A stretch of 64,000 nt of DNA. It comes from Brucella tritici (GTDB lineage Bacteria; Pseudomonadota; Alphaproteobacteria; Rhizobiales; Rhizobiaceae). Below the pieces are notes generated by a model. It had not been told where the DNA came from. It did no database searches and saw nothing but the letters and a program-made list of their open reading frames with translations. The position numbers were made by a program, and so were the translations under genes. Location: the NCBI RefSeq assembly GCF_902825325.1, contig NZ_CADEAR010000001.1, forward strand, positions 1-64,000, given 5' to 3'. Positions within the stretch are counted from its first letter, which is position 1; every line of letters begins with the position of its first letter. Below are positions 17,889 through 26,618 of the stretch, one piece after another.

Positions 17889-19517
17889 TTGAAAACGCAC
17901 GACGTTACCAACCAGACGCCGCCCATGACGGGCAACAATGCCTATCTGGGCGATCCGCTTCTGATGCAGATTGCGGCGCGTTTCCCGAAGGAACTGCATG
18001 CCGATCTGGAACAGACGGGCCGTTTTGTTTTGTCGGCTGAAGCACAGGACCTTGCACGTCTCGCCAATACCGAACTACCGAAATTGCGCACGCACGATCG
18101 GCAGGGCAAGCGTATCGACCTTGTCGAATATCATCCGGCCTATCATGCGCTGATGCGCCGTTCCATCGCAGCGGGCCTGCATTGCTCAATCTGGGAAGGC
18201 AATCCGCTCGAAACTGGCCGCCGTCATCAGGCGCGTGCATCGCGCTTTTTCCTGACCGCACAGCTTGAGGCGGGGCATCTTTGCCCGCTTACCATGACAA
18301 GCGCGTCGCTCGCAGCACTTATGGCATCGCCGGAAATCTACAAGGAATGGTCGCCGGTCATCCTATCGCGCAAATACGATTTTTCACAGAAACCCGCTTT
18401 CGCCAAGCAGGGCATTACGCTTGGCATGGGCATGACCGAGAAGCAGGGCGGAACCGATGTGCGCGCCAATACGACGCGCGCGACACGTAATGACGATGGT
18501 ACCTATGCCGTCACCGGCCATAAATGGTTCATGTCAGCGCCGATGTCGGATGCTTTTCTGACACTCGCGCAGGCGGAAGAAGGCCTTTCCTGTTTTCTGC
18601 TCCCGCGCCTCACTTCAGAGGGAAGCGGGAACGGGTTCTTTTTCCAGCGCCTGAAAGACAAGCTCGGCAACAAGTCCAATGCCTCATCGGAAGTTGAATT
18701 CGATGGTGCGGTCGGTCATCTGATCGGCAATCCAGGCGAGGGCGTCAAGACCATCATGGATATGGTGACGCTGACGCGCCTCGATTGCGCTGTCGCATCG
18801 GCCGGACTGATGCGTTCAGGCCTCGCCGAAGCCGTTCACCATAGCCGTCATCGTCAGGTATTCGGCAAGGCTCTTGTCGAGCAGCCATTGATGCAGCGCG
18901 TTCTTGCCGACATGGCGCTTGATGTTGCGGGTGCGACTGCGCTTTCCATGCGGCTGGCACGTGCTTTCGACATGGCTGCGAGTGATCGTGCCGAGGCTGC
19001 TTTTGCCCGCTGCATGACGCCGGTGGTGAAATATTGGGTGTGCAAGATCGCGCCCGCGTTACTCTATGAAGCTATGGAGTGCCTTGGTGGCAATGGCTAC
19101 ATTGAGGAAGGCAATCTTGCACGTGCCTATCGCGAAGCCCCGGTCAATGCGATATGGGAAGGTTCCGGCAATGTCATGGCGTTGGACGTGGCACGCGTGC
19201 TGTCCCGTGCGCCGGGTCTTTTCGATGAAGTGCTGGAATGGATTGGCGGACAGCTTGGTCCGCGCGGGCTAGGGACGCTCGATGTGCTGCGCGCCGCATT
19301 GCAGTTAACCGAAACCGATCCGGGTGTTGCGCGCCTTCTGACCGAGCAACTGGCCTATGCTGCAGCAGCAGCGGAATTGCGCCAGCTTGGGGCTGACGAT
19401 GTGGCCGATGCGTTTATCGAGACCCGTCTTGGCGGCCAGTGGCGTTCGACCTATGGCATGCTGGATGCGCGCCATAATGCCGAACGGATTCTCGATCAGC
19501 TTTATCCGGCGTCATAA
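17889..19517 (+). CDS. aidB: AidB-family acyl-CoA dehydrogenase-like flavoprotein
   Basis: A protein of about 542 residues of the AidB branch: [27 protein letters not shown] and the [17 protein letters not shown] stretch are diagnostic. E. coli AidB is an FAD protein that binds DNA and is induced by alkylation damage. In Brucella abortus AidB was reported at the new pole and constriction site and interacts with PdhS, which connects it with divK in this window. Start: no ATG exists before residue MTGNNAYL (17925), yet the preceding [11 protein letters not shown] aligns with the E. coli N-terminus. I therefore prefer TTG 17889, which has GGAACGAG just upstream; TTG 17862 is the longer option. 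Confidence 0.9.
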   Translation: MKTHDVTNQTPPMTGNNAYLGDPLLMQIAARFPKELHADLEQTGRFVLSAEAQDLARLANTELPKLRTHDRQGKRIDLVEYHPAYHALMRRSIAAGLHCSIWEGNPLETGRRHQARASRFFLTAQLEAGHLCPLTMTSASLAALMASPEIYKEWSPVILSRKYDFSQKPAFAKQGITLGMGMTEKQGGTDVRANTTRATRNDDGTYAVTGHKWFMSAPMSDAFLTLAQAEEGLSCFLLPRLTSEGSGNGFFFQRLKDKLGNKSNASSEVEFDGAVGHLIGNPGEGVKTIMDMVTLTRLDCAVASAGLMRSGLAEAVHHSRHRQVFGKALVEQPLMQRVLADMALDVAGATALSMRLARAFDMAASDRAEAAFARCMTPVVKYWVCKIAPALLYEAMECLGGNGYIEEGNLARAYREAPVNAIWEGSGNVMALDVARVLSRAPGLFDEVLEWIGGQLGPRGLGTLDVLRAALQLTETDPGVARLLTEQLAYAAAAAELRQLGADDVADAFIETRLGGQWRSTYGMLDARHNAERILDQLYPAS

Positions 19518-19999
19518 TTATCTGATGCCGACCGCCTGATGCTGTGCAGGCGGTCGAGCGCACCTTGAAGAATGAAGGATGCTGCAGCCGAATCGATGCG
19601 TTCGGCCCGCTTGCTGCGTGAGACATCCATGCCGATCAGCGCTCGTTCCGCAGCGACGGTCGACAGGCGTTCATCCCAGAAAACGAAGGGCAGGTCGGTC
19701 AGTGGCTGCATGGTGCGCACAAATGCCCGTGTAGCCTGAACGCGGGGACCGGACGTTCCGTCCATATTCACAGGCAAACCGATGACGATAACGCCGACCT
19801 TGTCGGCGTCGAGCGCTTTCAGAAGCACCTGTGCGTCGATGGAAAATTTCACCCGTTTGATAACGGGGCGCGGATGCGCGAAGGAAAGACCGAGATCAGA
19901 CACTGCAAGGCCGATGGTCTTTGTTCCCAGATCCAGTCCGGCGATCGTCTGCCCGGACTGAAGCACCGCCGGAATTTCCTCGATTTCAACGACAGCCAT
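19502..19999 (-). CDS. ruvX: Holliday junction resolvase-like / pre-16S rRNA nuclease YqgF
   Basis: A 165-residue RNase H-fold protein of the YqgF family: first catalytic Asp23 in [33 protein letters not shown], and [11 protein letters not shown]. YqgF matures the 5' end of 16S rRNA in E. coli and was also proposed as a RuvC-like resolvase. Its 3' end overlaps the end of aidB by 16 bases, tail to tail. The C-terminus, [13 protein letters not shown], is slightly longer than usual and is coded inside that overlap. Confidence 0.92.
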   Translation of the reverse strand: MAVVEIEEIPAVLQSGQTIAGLDLGTKTIGLAVSDLGLSFAHPRPVIKRVKFSIDAQVLLKALDADKVGVIVIGLPVNMDGTSGPRVQATRAFVRTMQPLTDLPFVFWDERLSTVAAERALIGMDVSRSKRAERIDSAAASFILQGALDRLHSIRRSASDNYDAG

Positions 20000-20109
20000 T
20001 GGACCTCATAGGATTTTGAAGTGGTTTCATATTGCCTTCAACTTTATCGGCGTCATATCTGTTCGCAAACCGGAAATCGAGCCGGAAACAAAGATTGAGG
20101 AGAGACTTG

Positions 20110-20817
20110 ATGAAACTTACTTGGCTTGGCCACGCCGCTTTCCGCGTTGAAACGGCAAAGGCTGTTATCCTCATCGATCCGTTTCTGAACGGAAACCCGG
20201 GTGCAAAGGGCATCGATTTCAAGGATGCGACCATGGGTGTCACCCACATTGCGCTGACCCACGGCCATGGCGACCATGTGGGCGATACGGTAGCTATTGC
20301 CAAGGAACACGACGCGACAGTGATAGCCAATGCCGATCTTGCAAGCTGGCTTGGCAGTCAGGGCGTGGAAAAGCTCGATCCTGGCAATACGGGTGGCACG
20401 GTGGCGCATGACGGGTTCACCGTTACCTTCGTCAATGCGCTCCACTCCTCGGCAATGCTGACGGAAAACGGTGTCTCGCAGGCGCTGGGCAATCCGAATG
20501 GTCTGGTATTCCATTTCGAAGATGCGTTAACGCTCTATCACATGGGTGACACGGATATCTTCTCGGACATGGGGCTTATCAACGAGCTTCATCAGCCTGA
20601 GATAGGAATTGTTCCCATTGGTGATCGCTTCACGATGGGTGGCGCAGTCGCGGCTCTCGCCTGCCAGCGCTATTTCAACTTCAAAACCGTGCTGCCATGC
20701 CACTACGCCTCGTTTCCGATCATCGACCAGACGGCGGACAAGTTCGTGGCCGGAATGGCAGATCATCGGGAAACGAAGGTTCTCACTGATCCCGCTGGCA
20801 CTGTTCATTCGTTCTGA
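20110..20817 (+). CDS. UPF0173 metal-dependent hydrolase (metallo-beta-lactamase fold)
   Basis: A 235-residue YtkL/UPF0173 protein. The metal motif HGHGDH occupies 51-56, with further ligands expected in NALHSS, HMGDTDI and CHYASF. The family is a stand-alone metallo-beta-lactamase domain with no settled substrate. ATG 20110 is chosen because of GAGGAG eight bases upstream; the frame upstream from 20032 has no ribosome site. A hairpin lies between it and gatC, 116 bases downstream. Confidence 0.9.
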   Translation: MKLTWLGHAAFRVETAKAVILIDPFLNGNPGAKGIDFKDATMGVTHIALTHGHGDHVGDTVAIAKEHDATVIANADLASWLGSQGVEKLDPGNTGGTVAHDGFTVTFVNALHSSAMLTENGVSQALGNPNGLVFHFEDALTLYHMGDTDIFSDMGLINELHQPEIGIVPIGDRFTMGGAVAALACQRYFNFKTVLPCHYASFPIIDQTADKFVAGMADHRETKVLTDPAGTVHSF

Positions 20818-20825
20818 CTTTGGGT

Positions 20826-20853
20826 TTGAAGCGCAAGAAATGTTGCGCTTCAA
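20826..20853 (+). terminator. Hairpin between UPF0173 gene and gatC
   Basis: TTGAAGCGCAA and TTGCGCTTCAA are perfect 11-base arms around a 6-base loop, nine bases after the hydrolase stop. There is no T-tract after it, so it may be a weak terminator or an mRNA-protecting 3' stem rather than a full stop. Confidence 0.5.
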
Positions 20854-20932
20854 CAATCGCGCCGTTATAGCCGGTAGGAAAACTTTTCAGGGTGGCGGTT
20901 CGCCGCCCGATCTAGCATTTGCGGAGAACAGG

Positions 20933-21220
20933 ATGTCCGTCGATATTTCTACCGTCAAGCGCGTCGCGCATCTGGCACGCATTGCCGTCAGTGATGACGA
21001 TGCGGAACGCATGACTGGCGAACTTAATGCTATTCTGGGCTTCGTTGAGCAACTGAATGAAGTCAATGTCGATGGTATCGAGCCTATGACTTCCGTTACG
21101 CCGATGGACATGCGCATGCGCCAGGACAAGGTAACGGATGGTGGCATTGCTGCTGCGGTGGTGGCAAATGCACCGGTTACGGAAGACAATTTCTTCGTCG
21201 TACCAAAGGTCGTGGAGTAG
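20933..21220 (+). CDS. gatC: Asp/Glu-tRNA amidotransferase subunit C
   Basis: A 95-residue Gat[20 protein letters not shown] with the family core [22 protein letters not shown] and C-terminal [14 protein letters not shown]. GatC wraps around GatA and helps assemble the GatCAB complex, which amidates misacylated Glu-tRNAGln or Asp-tRNAAsn. ATG 20933 has GGAG upstream. A GNAT gene starts three bases after its stop, then gatA follows. gatB is not in this window. Confidence 0.94.
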   Translation: MSVDISTVKRVAHLARIAVSDDDAERMTGELNAILGFVEQLNEVNVDGIEPMTSVTPMDMRMRQDKVTDGGIAAAVVANAPVTEDNFFVVPKVVE

Positions 21221-21223
21221 GTT

Positions 21224-21700
21224 ATGGCCATTCGGGTTTCGATCGAGACCCCCTTGCAGGACGATGTGCGCGCGTTGGTCGAAGGCCTGAATGCGCATCT
21301 TCTACCGCTGTCACCGCTGGAATTCCAGTTCAAGATGACGGTTGAGCAGATGGCAGGGCCGGATACGACGGTCTTCGTGGCGCGCGATGAAGGCGGCAAG
21401 GCTGTCGGCTGCGGTGCCTTGAAGATGCACGAAGATGGTGTCGGCGAGGTGAAGCGCATGTTCACCCTTCCGGAAGTGCGCGGAAAGCGCGTTGGTTCGG
21501 TTCTGGTGGGTGCGATTGTCGATCAGGCAAGGGCGAATGGCATTTCCCGCCTTGTACTCGAAACGGGCACGGGACCCGGTTTTGCCAGTGCATGGCAGTT
21601 TTATGAGAATTCAGGTTTTACGCGCTGCGGTGTGGTTCTGGACTATCCGGATTCCGAATACAGCGCCTTTTTTGAAAAGCGTCTCGTTGAGGCGCACTGA
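21224..21700 (+). CDS. GNAT-family N-acetyltransferase, between gatC and gatA
   Basis: A 158-residue GNAT enzyme. It has TVFVARDEGGKAVGCGAL (beta 2-3), the acetyl-CoA loop EVRGKRVGS at about 84-92, LVLETGTGP and FYENSGFTRCG. The substrate is unknown. It starts three bases after gatC and ends 12 bases before gatA, so it is cotranscribed with the amidotransferase subunits. That position suggests a role tied to translation or amino acids, but this is inference. Confidence 0.88.
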   Translation: MAIRVSIETPLQDDVRALVEGLNAHLLPLSPLEFQFKMTVEQMAGPDTTVFVARDEGGKAVGCGALKMHEDGVGEVKRMFTLPEVRGKRVGSVLVGAIVDQARANGISRLVLETGTGPGFASAWQFYENSGFTRCGVVLDYPDSEYSAFFEKRLVEAH

Positions 21701-21712
21701 CAGGATTTGACG

Positions 21713-23194
21713 ATGAGCGAACTGACCGCATTGACCATTGCCGAGGCGCGCGACAAGCTGAAGGCCAAAGCCATCACCGCGACCGAACTCACCGACGCCT
21801 ATCTTTCCGCTATCGATTCCGCGAATGACGCGATCAATGCTTACGTGAAAGTGACTCACGATCAGGCGCGCTCGATGGCCAAGGCTTCGGATGAGCGTAT
21901 TGTCAAGGGTGAAGCGGGTGCACTGGAAGGCATTCCGCTCGGCGTGAAGGACTTGTTTGCCACCAAGGGCGTACATACGCAGGCCTGCTCCCACATTCTC
22001 GATGGCTTCAAGCCGGAATATGAGTCAACCGTCACAGCCAATCTGTGGGCTGATGGTGCAGTTATGCTCGGCAAGCTCAACATGGATGAGTTCGCCATGG
22101 GCTCGTCCAACGAAACCTCCTATTACGGTTCGGTCAAAAACCCCTGGCGCGCCAATGGTTCCAACGCGGATCTGGTGCCGGGTGGTTCGTCGGGCGGTTC
22201 GGCTGCCGCTGTTGCCGCACAGCTTTGCGCCGGCGCCACCGCAACTGATACCGGCGGTTCGATCCGCCAGCCCGCAGCCTTCACCGGCACGGTTGGTATC
22301 AAGCCGACCTATGGCCGCGTTTCGCGCTGGGGCACGGTTGCCTTCGCTTCGTCGCTCGATCAGGCAGGACCGATTGCCCGCGACGTGCGTGATGCGGCTA
22401 TCCTGTTGAAATCCATGGCTTCACTTGATCTGAAGGATACTACATCGGTCGATCTGCCTATTCCGGATTATGAAGCTGCAATCGGTAAGTCGCTCAAGGG
22501 CATGAAGATTGGCATTCCGAAGGAATATCGCGTTGATGGCATGCCGGATGAGATTGAGGAGCTTTGGCAGAAGGGTATCCAGTATCTGAAGGATGCCGGT
22601 GCTGAGATTGTCGATATTTCGCTGCCACACACGAAGTATGCGCTGCCCGCTTATTACATCGTGGCACCGGCGGAAGCCTCTTCAAATCTCGCCCGTTATG
22701 ATGGCGTGCGTTACGGTCTGCGTGTACCCGGCAAGGACATTGCCGATATGTACGAACAGACCCGCGCAGCTGGCTTCGGCAAGGAAGTAAAGCGTCGTAT
22801 CATGATCGGCACCTATGTTCTGTCGGCAGGCTACTACGATGCCTATTATCTGCGTGCGCAGAAAGTACGTACGCTGATCAAGAAGGACTTTGAAGACGTA
22901 TTCGCCAAAGGCGTACATGCGATCCTGACGCCAGCAACGCCTTCAGCTGCCTTTGGTCTTGCCGATGAGGATCTCGCCAACGATCCGGTCAAGATGTATC
23001 TCAACGACATCTTCACGGTAACGGTCAACATGGCCGGTCTGCCGGGCATTGCCGTGCCGGCCGGTATCAATGACAAAGGCTTGCCGCTTGGCCTTCAGCT
23101 GATCGGACGTCCGTTCGAGGAAGAGACTTTGTTCCAGGCAGCGCATGCCATTGAGCAGGCTGCCGGACGGTTTACTCCGGCAAAGTGGTGGTAA
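21713..23194 (+). CDS. gatA: Asp/Glu-tRNA amidotransferase subunit A
   Basis: A 493-residue amidase-signature enzyme that releases ammonia from glutamine for the GatCAB transamidation. The Ser-cisSer-Lys triad is visible: Lys79 in LGVKDLF, Ser159 in [10 protein letters not shown] and Ser183 in [11 protein letters not shown]. Length is normal. I use ATG 21713 (AGGA upstream) rather than TTG 21707. The stop overlaps the start of a second GNAT gene, and a strong terminator-like hairpin follows within that gene. Confidence 0.96.
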   Translation: MSELTALTIAEARDKLKAKAITATELTDAYLSAIDSANDAINAYVKVTHDQARSMAKASDERIVKGEAGALEGIPLGVKDLFATKGVHTQACSHILDGFKPEYESTVTANLWADGAVMLGKLNMDEFAMGSSNETSYYGSVKNPWRANGSNADLVPGGSSGGSAAAVAAQLCAGATATDTGGSIRQPAAFTGTVGIKPTYGRVSRWGTVAFASSLDQAGPIARDVRDAAILLKSMASLDLKDTTSVDLPIPDYEAAIGKSLKGMKIGIPKEYRVDGMPDEIEELWQKGIQYLKDAGAEIVDISLPHTKYALPAYYIVAPAEASSNLARYDGVRYGLRVPGKDIADMYEQTRAAGFGKEVKRRIMIGTYVLSAGYYDAYYLRAQKVRTLIKKDFEDVFAKGVHAILTPATPSAAFGLADEDLANDPVKMYLNDIFTVTVNMAGLPGIAVPAGINDKGLPLGLQLIGRPFEEETLFQAAHAIEQAAGRFTPAKWW

Positions 23195-23673
23195 AAACCG
23201 AACTTCTTATTCGCCGGGGTTTCCCCGGCGAATTTGTTTCTATGGCTGCATTAGCGGTCAGGGCCTGGCGTATTGCGGCTCGCGATATTGAACTGAGCGC
23301 GGAAAGCCAAAAAGCGTTGGAAGCCAAGTTCCAGCGCGATCTCCAAGAAAATGCGGACGGTGTTTGGGCTGCCGAAAGGGCCGGAGCACTTGCAGGCTGG
23401 AGCGCCAGGGTGCCCCAAAGCAATTACATTTCCGATTTATGGGTCGATCCACGGTATCATGGGCAGGGAATTGGCAGGCAGCTTCTTGATGCCCTGATGG
23501 CGCAAATTCTGCTTGATGGTTTTGATGTAGCACTGATTGGCACACATGCGGATAATCTGCCTGCGATCAATCTTTATAAAAAGGCTGGTTTCCAAATAAA
23601 CTGGCAAGGGGGCGAGTGGTCGGAGAGTTTCGGAAGGACTGTCGAGAAAGTCAGAATGCGCGCCGATCTTTGA
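23185..23673 (+). CDS. GNAT-family N-acetyltransferase overlapping gatA
   Basis: A 162-residue GNAT protein, unrelated in detail to the one upstream of gatA. Acetyl-CoA motif YHGQGIGR at 91-98, then [17 protein letters not shown]. The listed start is GTG 23185, which overlaps the gatA stop by ten bases. The first GNAT strand ([19 protein letters not shown]) requires a start before 23242, so the ATG there would cut the fold. The ribosome site is poor, which suits translational coupling to gatA. A perfect 11-base hairpin with a T-rich 3' flank lies inside codons 9-17. Confidence 0.8.
   Translation: MVVKTELLIRRGFPGEFVSMAALAVRAWRIAARDIELSAESQKALEAKFQRDLQENADGVWAAERAGALAGWSARVPQSNYISDLWVDPRYHGQGIGRQLLDALMAQILLDGFDVALIGTHADNLPAINLYKKAGFQINWQGGEWSESFGRTVEKVRMRADL
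23209..23240 (+). terminator. Terminator-like hairpin inside the second GNAT gene
   Basis: ATTCGCCGGGG and CCCCGGCGAAT are perfect 11-base arms around TTT, followed by TTTGTTTCT. This has the form of an intrinsic terminator 15 bases after the gatA stop. It also encodes part of the GNAT N-terminus, so ribosomes moving on from gatA could prevent its folding. Confidence 0.7.
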
Positions 23674-23757
23674 AGGCCAGCTCCGCGCAACCGTTGCCGA
23701 ATGGTCTATCGCGCCTATCCTTCCTTGGAGTGGACAACATCAGGAGGAGGGCAAGCG

Positions 23758-23940
23758 ATGTGGATCATGCTGACGGAAGTGAATGGTGAAAAGCTCGCCG
23801 TGAATTTCAATCACGTTCTTTCTTATAACGCTTATGGAACCGGCACGCGCATTGTGACACTGAGTACGGATCAGACCTTCTTTGTCAAAGAGTCGATTGA
23901 GGAGATTGAAGCCAAGTTGGGCATCGACGTGAAAGCCTGA
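23758..23940 (+). CDS. FlbD-like small protein (60 aa)
   Basis: A 60-residue protein, MWIMLTEVNGEKLAVNFNH, then a GTGTRIVTLSTDQTFFVKES strand pair and a short IEEIEAKLG helix. The pattern (I-x-LT-x-x-NG...VN...V-x-ES-x-EEI) resembles the FlbD family, known in flagellar operons of Gram-positives and spirochaetes, but no flagellar gene is nearby. The ribosome site is ideal (AGGAGGAGG, eight bases before ATG 23758), so it is probably well translated. Function unknown. Confidence 0.72.
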   Translation: MWIMLTEVNGEKLAVNFNHVLSYNAYGTGTRIVTLSTDQTFFVKESIEEIEAKLGIDVKA

Positions 23941-23974
23941 AGCTTTCTTTTATTAGTGGCTTAATTAGCTTTAT

Positions 23975-24019
23975 TGAAAAAGAAAATGAACGGCGTCACG
24001 CTTGCGAACTGCCGTTCAT
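23975..24019 (-). terminator. Candidate terminator downstream of parE
   Basis: On the minus strand ATGAACGGC (24019-24011) and GCCGTTCAT (23994-23986) pair across a 16-base loop and are followed by TTTCTTTTT. It lies about 170 bases beyond the parE stop, after two palindromic repeat elements. The large loop lowers confidence. Confidence 0.5.
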
Positions 24020-24061
24020 CCGGTCTGTATTTTCAGACACATTTCGTGGCTTGCCGAAAAT

Positions 24062-24130
24062 GCTCTATCTTCTTGTTTTTAAGCGCATCTCGTTCCGAAA
24101 ACCGCCCCCCCCCTTTTCAGGGCGCGCTCT
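24062..24130. repeat. Palindromic repeat element with C9 tract
   Basis: A 69-base element of the form CTCTATC...AAGCGCATCTCG, CCGAAAACCGC, nine C residues (24105-24113), CTTTTCAGGGCGCGCTCT. The AGCGC...GCGCT ends and the AAAACCG core match the layout of the other repeats in this window. The C9 run is unusual and may vary between cells or be an assembly-sensitive spot. Confidence 0.55.
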
Positions 24131-24194
24131 AACTATTTGTTTTGTCGCATTATCCTATGCAAAACCGCTTCGCACTTTTGCTGGAAATGCTTTA
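24131..24194. repeat. Palindromic repeat ending on the parE stop codon
   Basis: This element reads TTTTGTCGCATTATCCTATG, CAAAACCGCTTCGCACTTTT, GCTGGAAATGCTTTA. It is nearly the same as the copy at 27597-27659 (CGCATTATCCTACGCAAAAC, CGCTTCTCACTTTTGCTGGA). Its last bases TTA are the parE stop codon read on the minus strand. The two copies thus border coding sequence at exactly the same repeat end. Confidence 0.7.
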
Positions 24195-26309
24195 GATATC
24201 CAATTCTTCGACAAAAGCTGCACGGTCCTGAATGAAACGAAAACGGGCCTCCGGTTTGGTGCCCATCAGTTCATCGACGGTGTTGCGGGTTTCATCGACA
24301 TATTCTTCGTCCACCTGAACACGCAGAAGCGTGCGCTTCCTTGGGTCCATGGTCGTCTCTTTGAGCTGTTCGGCGCGCATTTCGCCAAGGCCTTTGAAAC
24401 GACCGATTTCCACTTTGCCACGCCCGTTGAACACGGTCCGCAGAAGCTCGTCCTTATGCGCTTCATCACGCGCATAAGCGACTTTTCCGCCTTGGCTCAA
24501 GCGGAAAAGCGGAGGAACTGCCAGATAAAGATGACCGTTGCGGATCAAATCGGGCATTTCCTGATAGAAGAATGTGATGAGCAGTGATGCGATATGTGCA
24601 CCATCGACGTCGGCATCAGTCATAACGATGACGCGGTCATAGCGCAGGTCGTCTTCTCGATAGTTCTTACGTGTACCGGAGCCGAGAGCCTGAACCAGAT
24701 CGGCAATCTGCTGGTTTGCCGTCAGTTTTTCGCGTCCGGCGCTAGCAACGTTCAAAATCTTGCCGCGCAATGGCAGAATGGCCTGATTGGCACGGTTACG
24801 CGCCTGTTTGGCCGAACCACCTGCCGAGTCACCTTCGACGATGAACAGTTCTGCACCGGCCGCTGCGTTCTGCGTGCAGTCAGCCAGTTTGCCGGGCAGG
24901 CGCAGTTTGCGTGTAGCGCTTTTGCGAACGGTTTCCTTTTCCTGACGGCGGCGCAAGCGCTCGTCGGCGCGGTCGATCACCCAGTCCAGAAGGCGAGATG
25001 CTTCCTGCGGAGAGGCGGCAAGCCAGTGATCGAATGGATCACGGATCGCATTCTCTACGATGCGTTGTGCTTCGACGGTGGCAAGCTTGTCTTTGGTTTG
25101 ACCGACAAACTCAGGCTCGCGAATGAAAACCGACAGCATCCCTGCTGCCGATACCATCACGTCATCGGTGGTGATGATCGAAGCGCGCTTGTTGTTGGTT
25201 AGTTCCGCATAGGCTTTCAGCCCTCGCGTCAGGGCAATACGCAAACCCGCTTCATGCGTGCCGCCATCGCCGGTCGGGATGGTGTTGCAATAGGAGTGGA
25301 CGAAACCGTCCCCACCAAACCACGAAACTGCCCATTCGACAGCGCCGTGGCCACCCTGTTTTTCGGTTTTGCCTGCGAAAACCTCACGCGTGACCTGATG
25401 TTCCTTGCCGAGCGATGCCTCAAGATAATCCTTCAAGCCGCCGGGAAAGTGGAACACGGCCTTTTCAGGCGTTTCCTTCTTCGGGTCGAGCAGGGCAGGA
25501 TCGCAGTTCCAGCGGATTTCAACCCCGCCGAACAGATAAGCCTTTGATCGTGCCATGCGATAAAGACGGTGCGGATCGAACTGCGCCGTCTTGCCGAAAA
25601 TATCAGGATCGGGATGGAAGCGGACGCGGGTACCGCGACGATTGTGCACTTCACCGAGCTCTTCCAGCCCGCCTTGTGGGATACCGCGTGAGAAGCGCTG
25701 GCGATAAAGACGGCGATTGCGTGCGACTTCCACTTCCAGCACGTCAGAAAGGGCATTCACCACCGAAACACCGACGCCGTGCAAGCCGCCTGATGTTTCA
25801 TAGGCCTTGCCGTCGAACTTGCCGCCCGCATGCAGTTTGGTCATGATGACTTCGAGCGTGGACTTTCCGGGAACCTGGGGATGTTCATCAACAGGAATGC
25901 CGCGTCCATTGTCCGAAACCGTTACAAACCCGTCGGCATCGAAGCTCACTTCGATGAAATTGGCATGCCCTGCGACAGCTTCGTCCATCGAGTTGTCGAT
26001 GACTTCGGCGAAGAGATGATGCAGTGCCTTTTCGTCTGTGCCGCCGATATACATGCCGGGACGCAGGCGAACCGGCTCCAGTCCTTCCAGAACACGGATA
26101 GATGATGCATTATAGTCGTCGCCTGCCGATGAAGCAGGTGGCGCCTTGGTCGTCACCTGCTTTGGAACAGAGAGCGACGGCGCTGCCACTGGCTGCGCAA
26201 CAGGCTGTGGTGCCACAGGTTTTTCCCCCTGGCGTCCCTGTTCTTGTTCCCGTTCTCGGGCCCGGGCATTGTTGACCACTCTCGAGAAGAGATCGTTGCT
26301 ATCGTCCAT
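24192..26309 (-). CDS. parE: DNA topoisomerase IV subunit B
   Basis: A 705-residue GyrB/ParE-type ATPase subunit that with ParC unlinks daughter chromosomes. It opens MDDSNDLFSRVVNNARARER with a Gln/Pro-rich tail, then GHKL ATPase motifs (EVIDNSMDEAVAG, DNGRGIPVDEH, GGLHGVGVSVVNALS) and the Toprim residues EGDSAGGSA and DADVDGAHI. Lack of the GyrB insert and the N-terminal form favour ParE over GyrB. I chose ATG 26309 (GGA upstream); the GTG at 26396 would add 29 unlikely residues. The stop codon lies at the end of a repeat element. Confidence 0.92.
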   Translation of the reverse strand: MDDSNDLFSRVVNNARAREREQEQGRQGEKPVAPQPVAQPVAAPSLSVPKQVTTKAPPASSAGDDYNASSIRVLEGLEPVRLRPGMYIGGTDEKALHHLFAEVIDNSMDEAVAGHANFIEVSFDADGFVTVSDNGRGIPVDEHPQVPGKSTLEVIMTKLHAGGKFDGKAYETSGGLHGVGVSVVNALSDVLEVEVARNRRLYRQRFSRGIPQGGLEELGEVHNRRGTRVRFHPDPDIFGKTAQFDPHRLYRMARSKAYLFGGVEIRWNCDPALLDPKKETPEKAVFHFPGGLKDYLEASLGKEHQVTREVFAGKTEKQGGHGAVEWAVSWFGGDGFVHSYCNTIPTGDGGTHEAGLRIALTRGLKAYAELTNNKRASIITTDDVMVSAAGMLSVFIREPEFVGQTKDKLATVEAQRIVENAIRDPFDHWLAASPQEASRLLDWVIDRADERLRRRQEKETVRKSATRKLRLPGKLADCTQNAAAGAELFIVEGDSAGGSAKQARNRANQAILPLRGKILNVASAGREKLTANQQIADLVQALGSGTRKNYREDDLRYDRVIVMTDADVDGAHIASLLITFFYQEMPDLIRNGHLYLAVPPLFRLSQGGKVAYARDEAHKDELLRTVFNGRGKVEIGRFKGLGEMRAEQLKETTMDPRKRTLLRVQVDEEYVDETRNTVDELMGTKPEARFRFIQDRAAFVEELDI

Positions 26310-26618
26310 TTGTTCCGAAAAGCTCTCTATCTGAATTTCAGGAGGTCTGTGTCGAGCTTGCTCGCCATCGACCGGAAAATACTGTTCGCGAATCACCTGA
26401 ATGATGCCATGTGCGCTCGCGAAAGGCGAACAAAGTTCGCCTTACGTTCCATTTTCACACTGCTTTTTCAAAGGGTTTTGTTCAGAACCGAAATGATTTG
26501 CACCAGAAAGAAGGCGAAAGTCAAACAAGTGGGACATTTCGGATCAAATTGGATGGAAACGCTATCACAGTTCGCATAGAGCGATAGCGGGGAATATTCA
26601 GAATACCGAGAGTTTGAA
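26310..26618. other. Intergenic region between parE and the DMT transporter gene
   Basis: About 310 bases between divergent genes. It holds a perfect inverted repeat at 26423-26443 and otherwise no gene or RNA that I can support. Promoters for both genes must lie here. Confidence 0.5.
26423..26443. repeat. Inverted repeat AAGGCGAAC / GTTCGCCTT
   Basis: Perfect 9-base arms with an AAA centre, about 115 bases before the parE start. No T-tract follows on either side, so a terminator is less likely than an operator for parE or for the divergent exporter. Confidence 0.45.
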
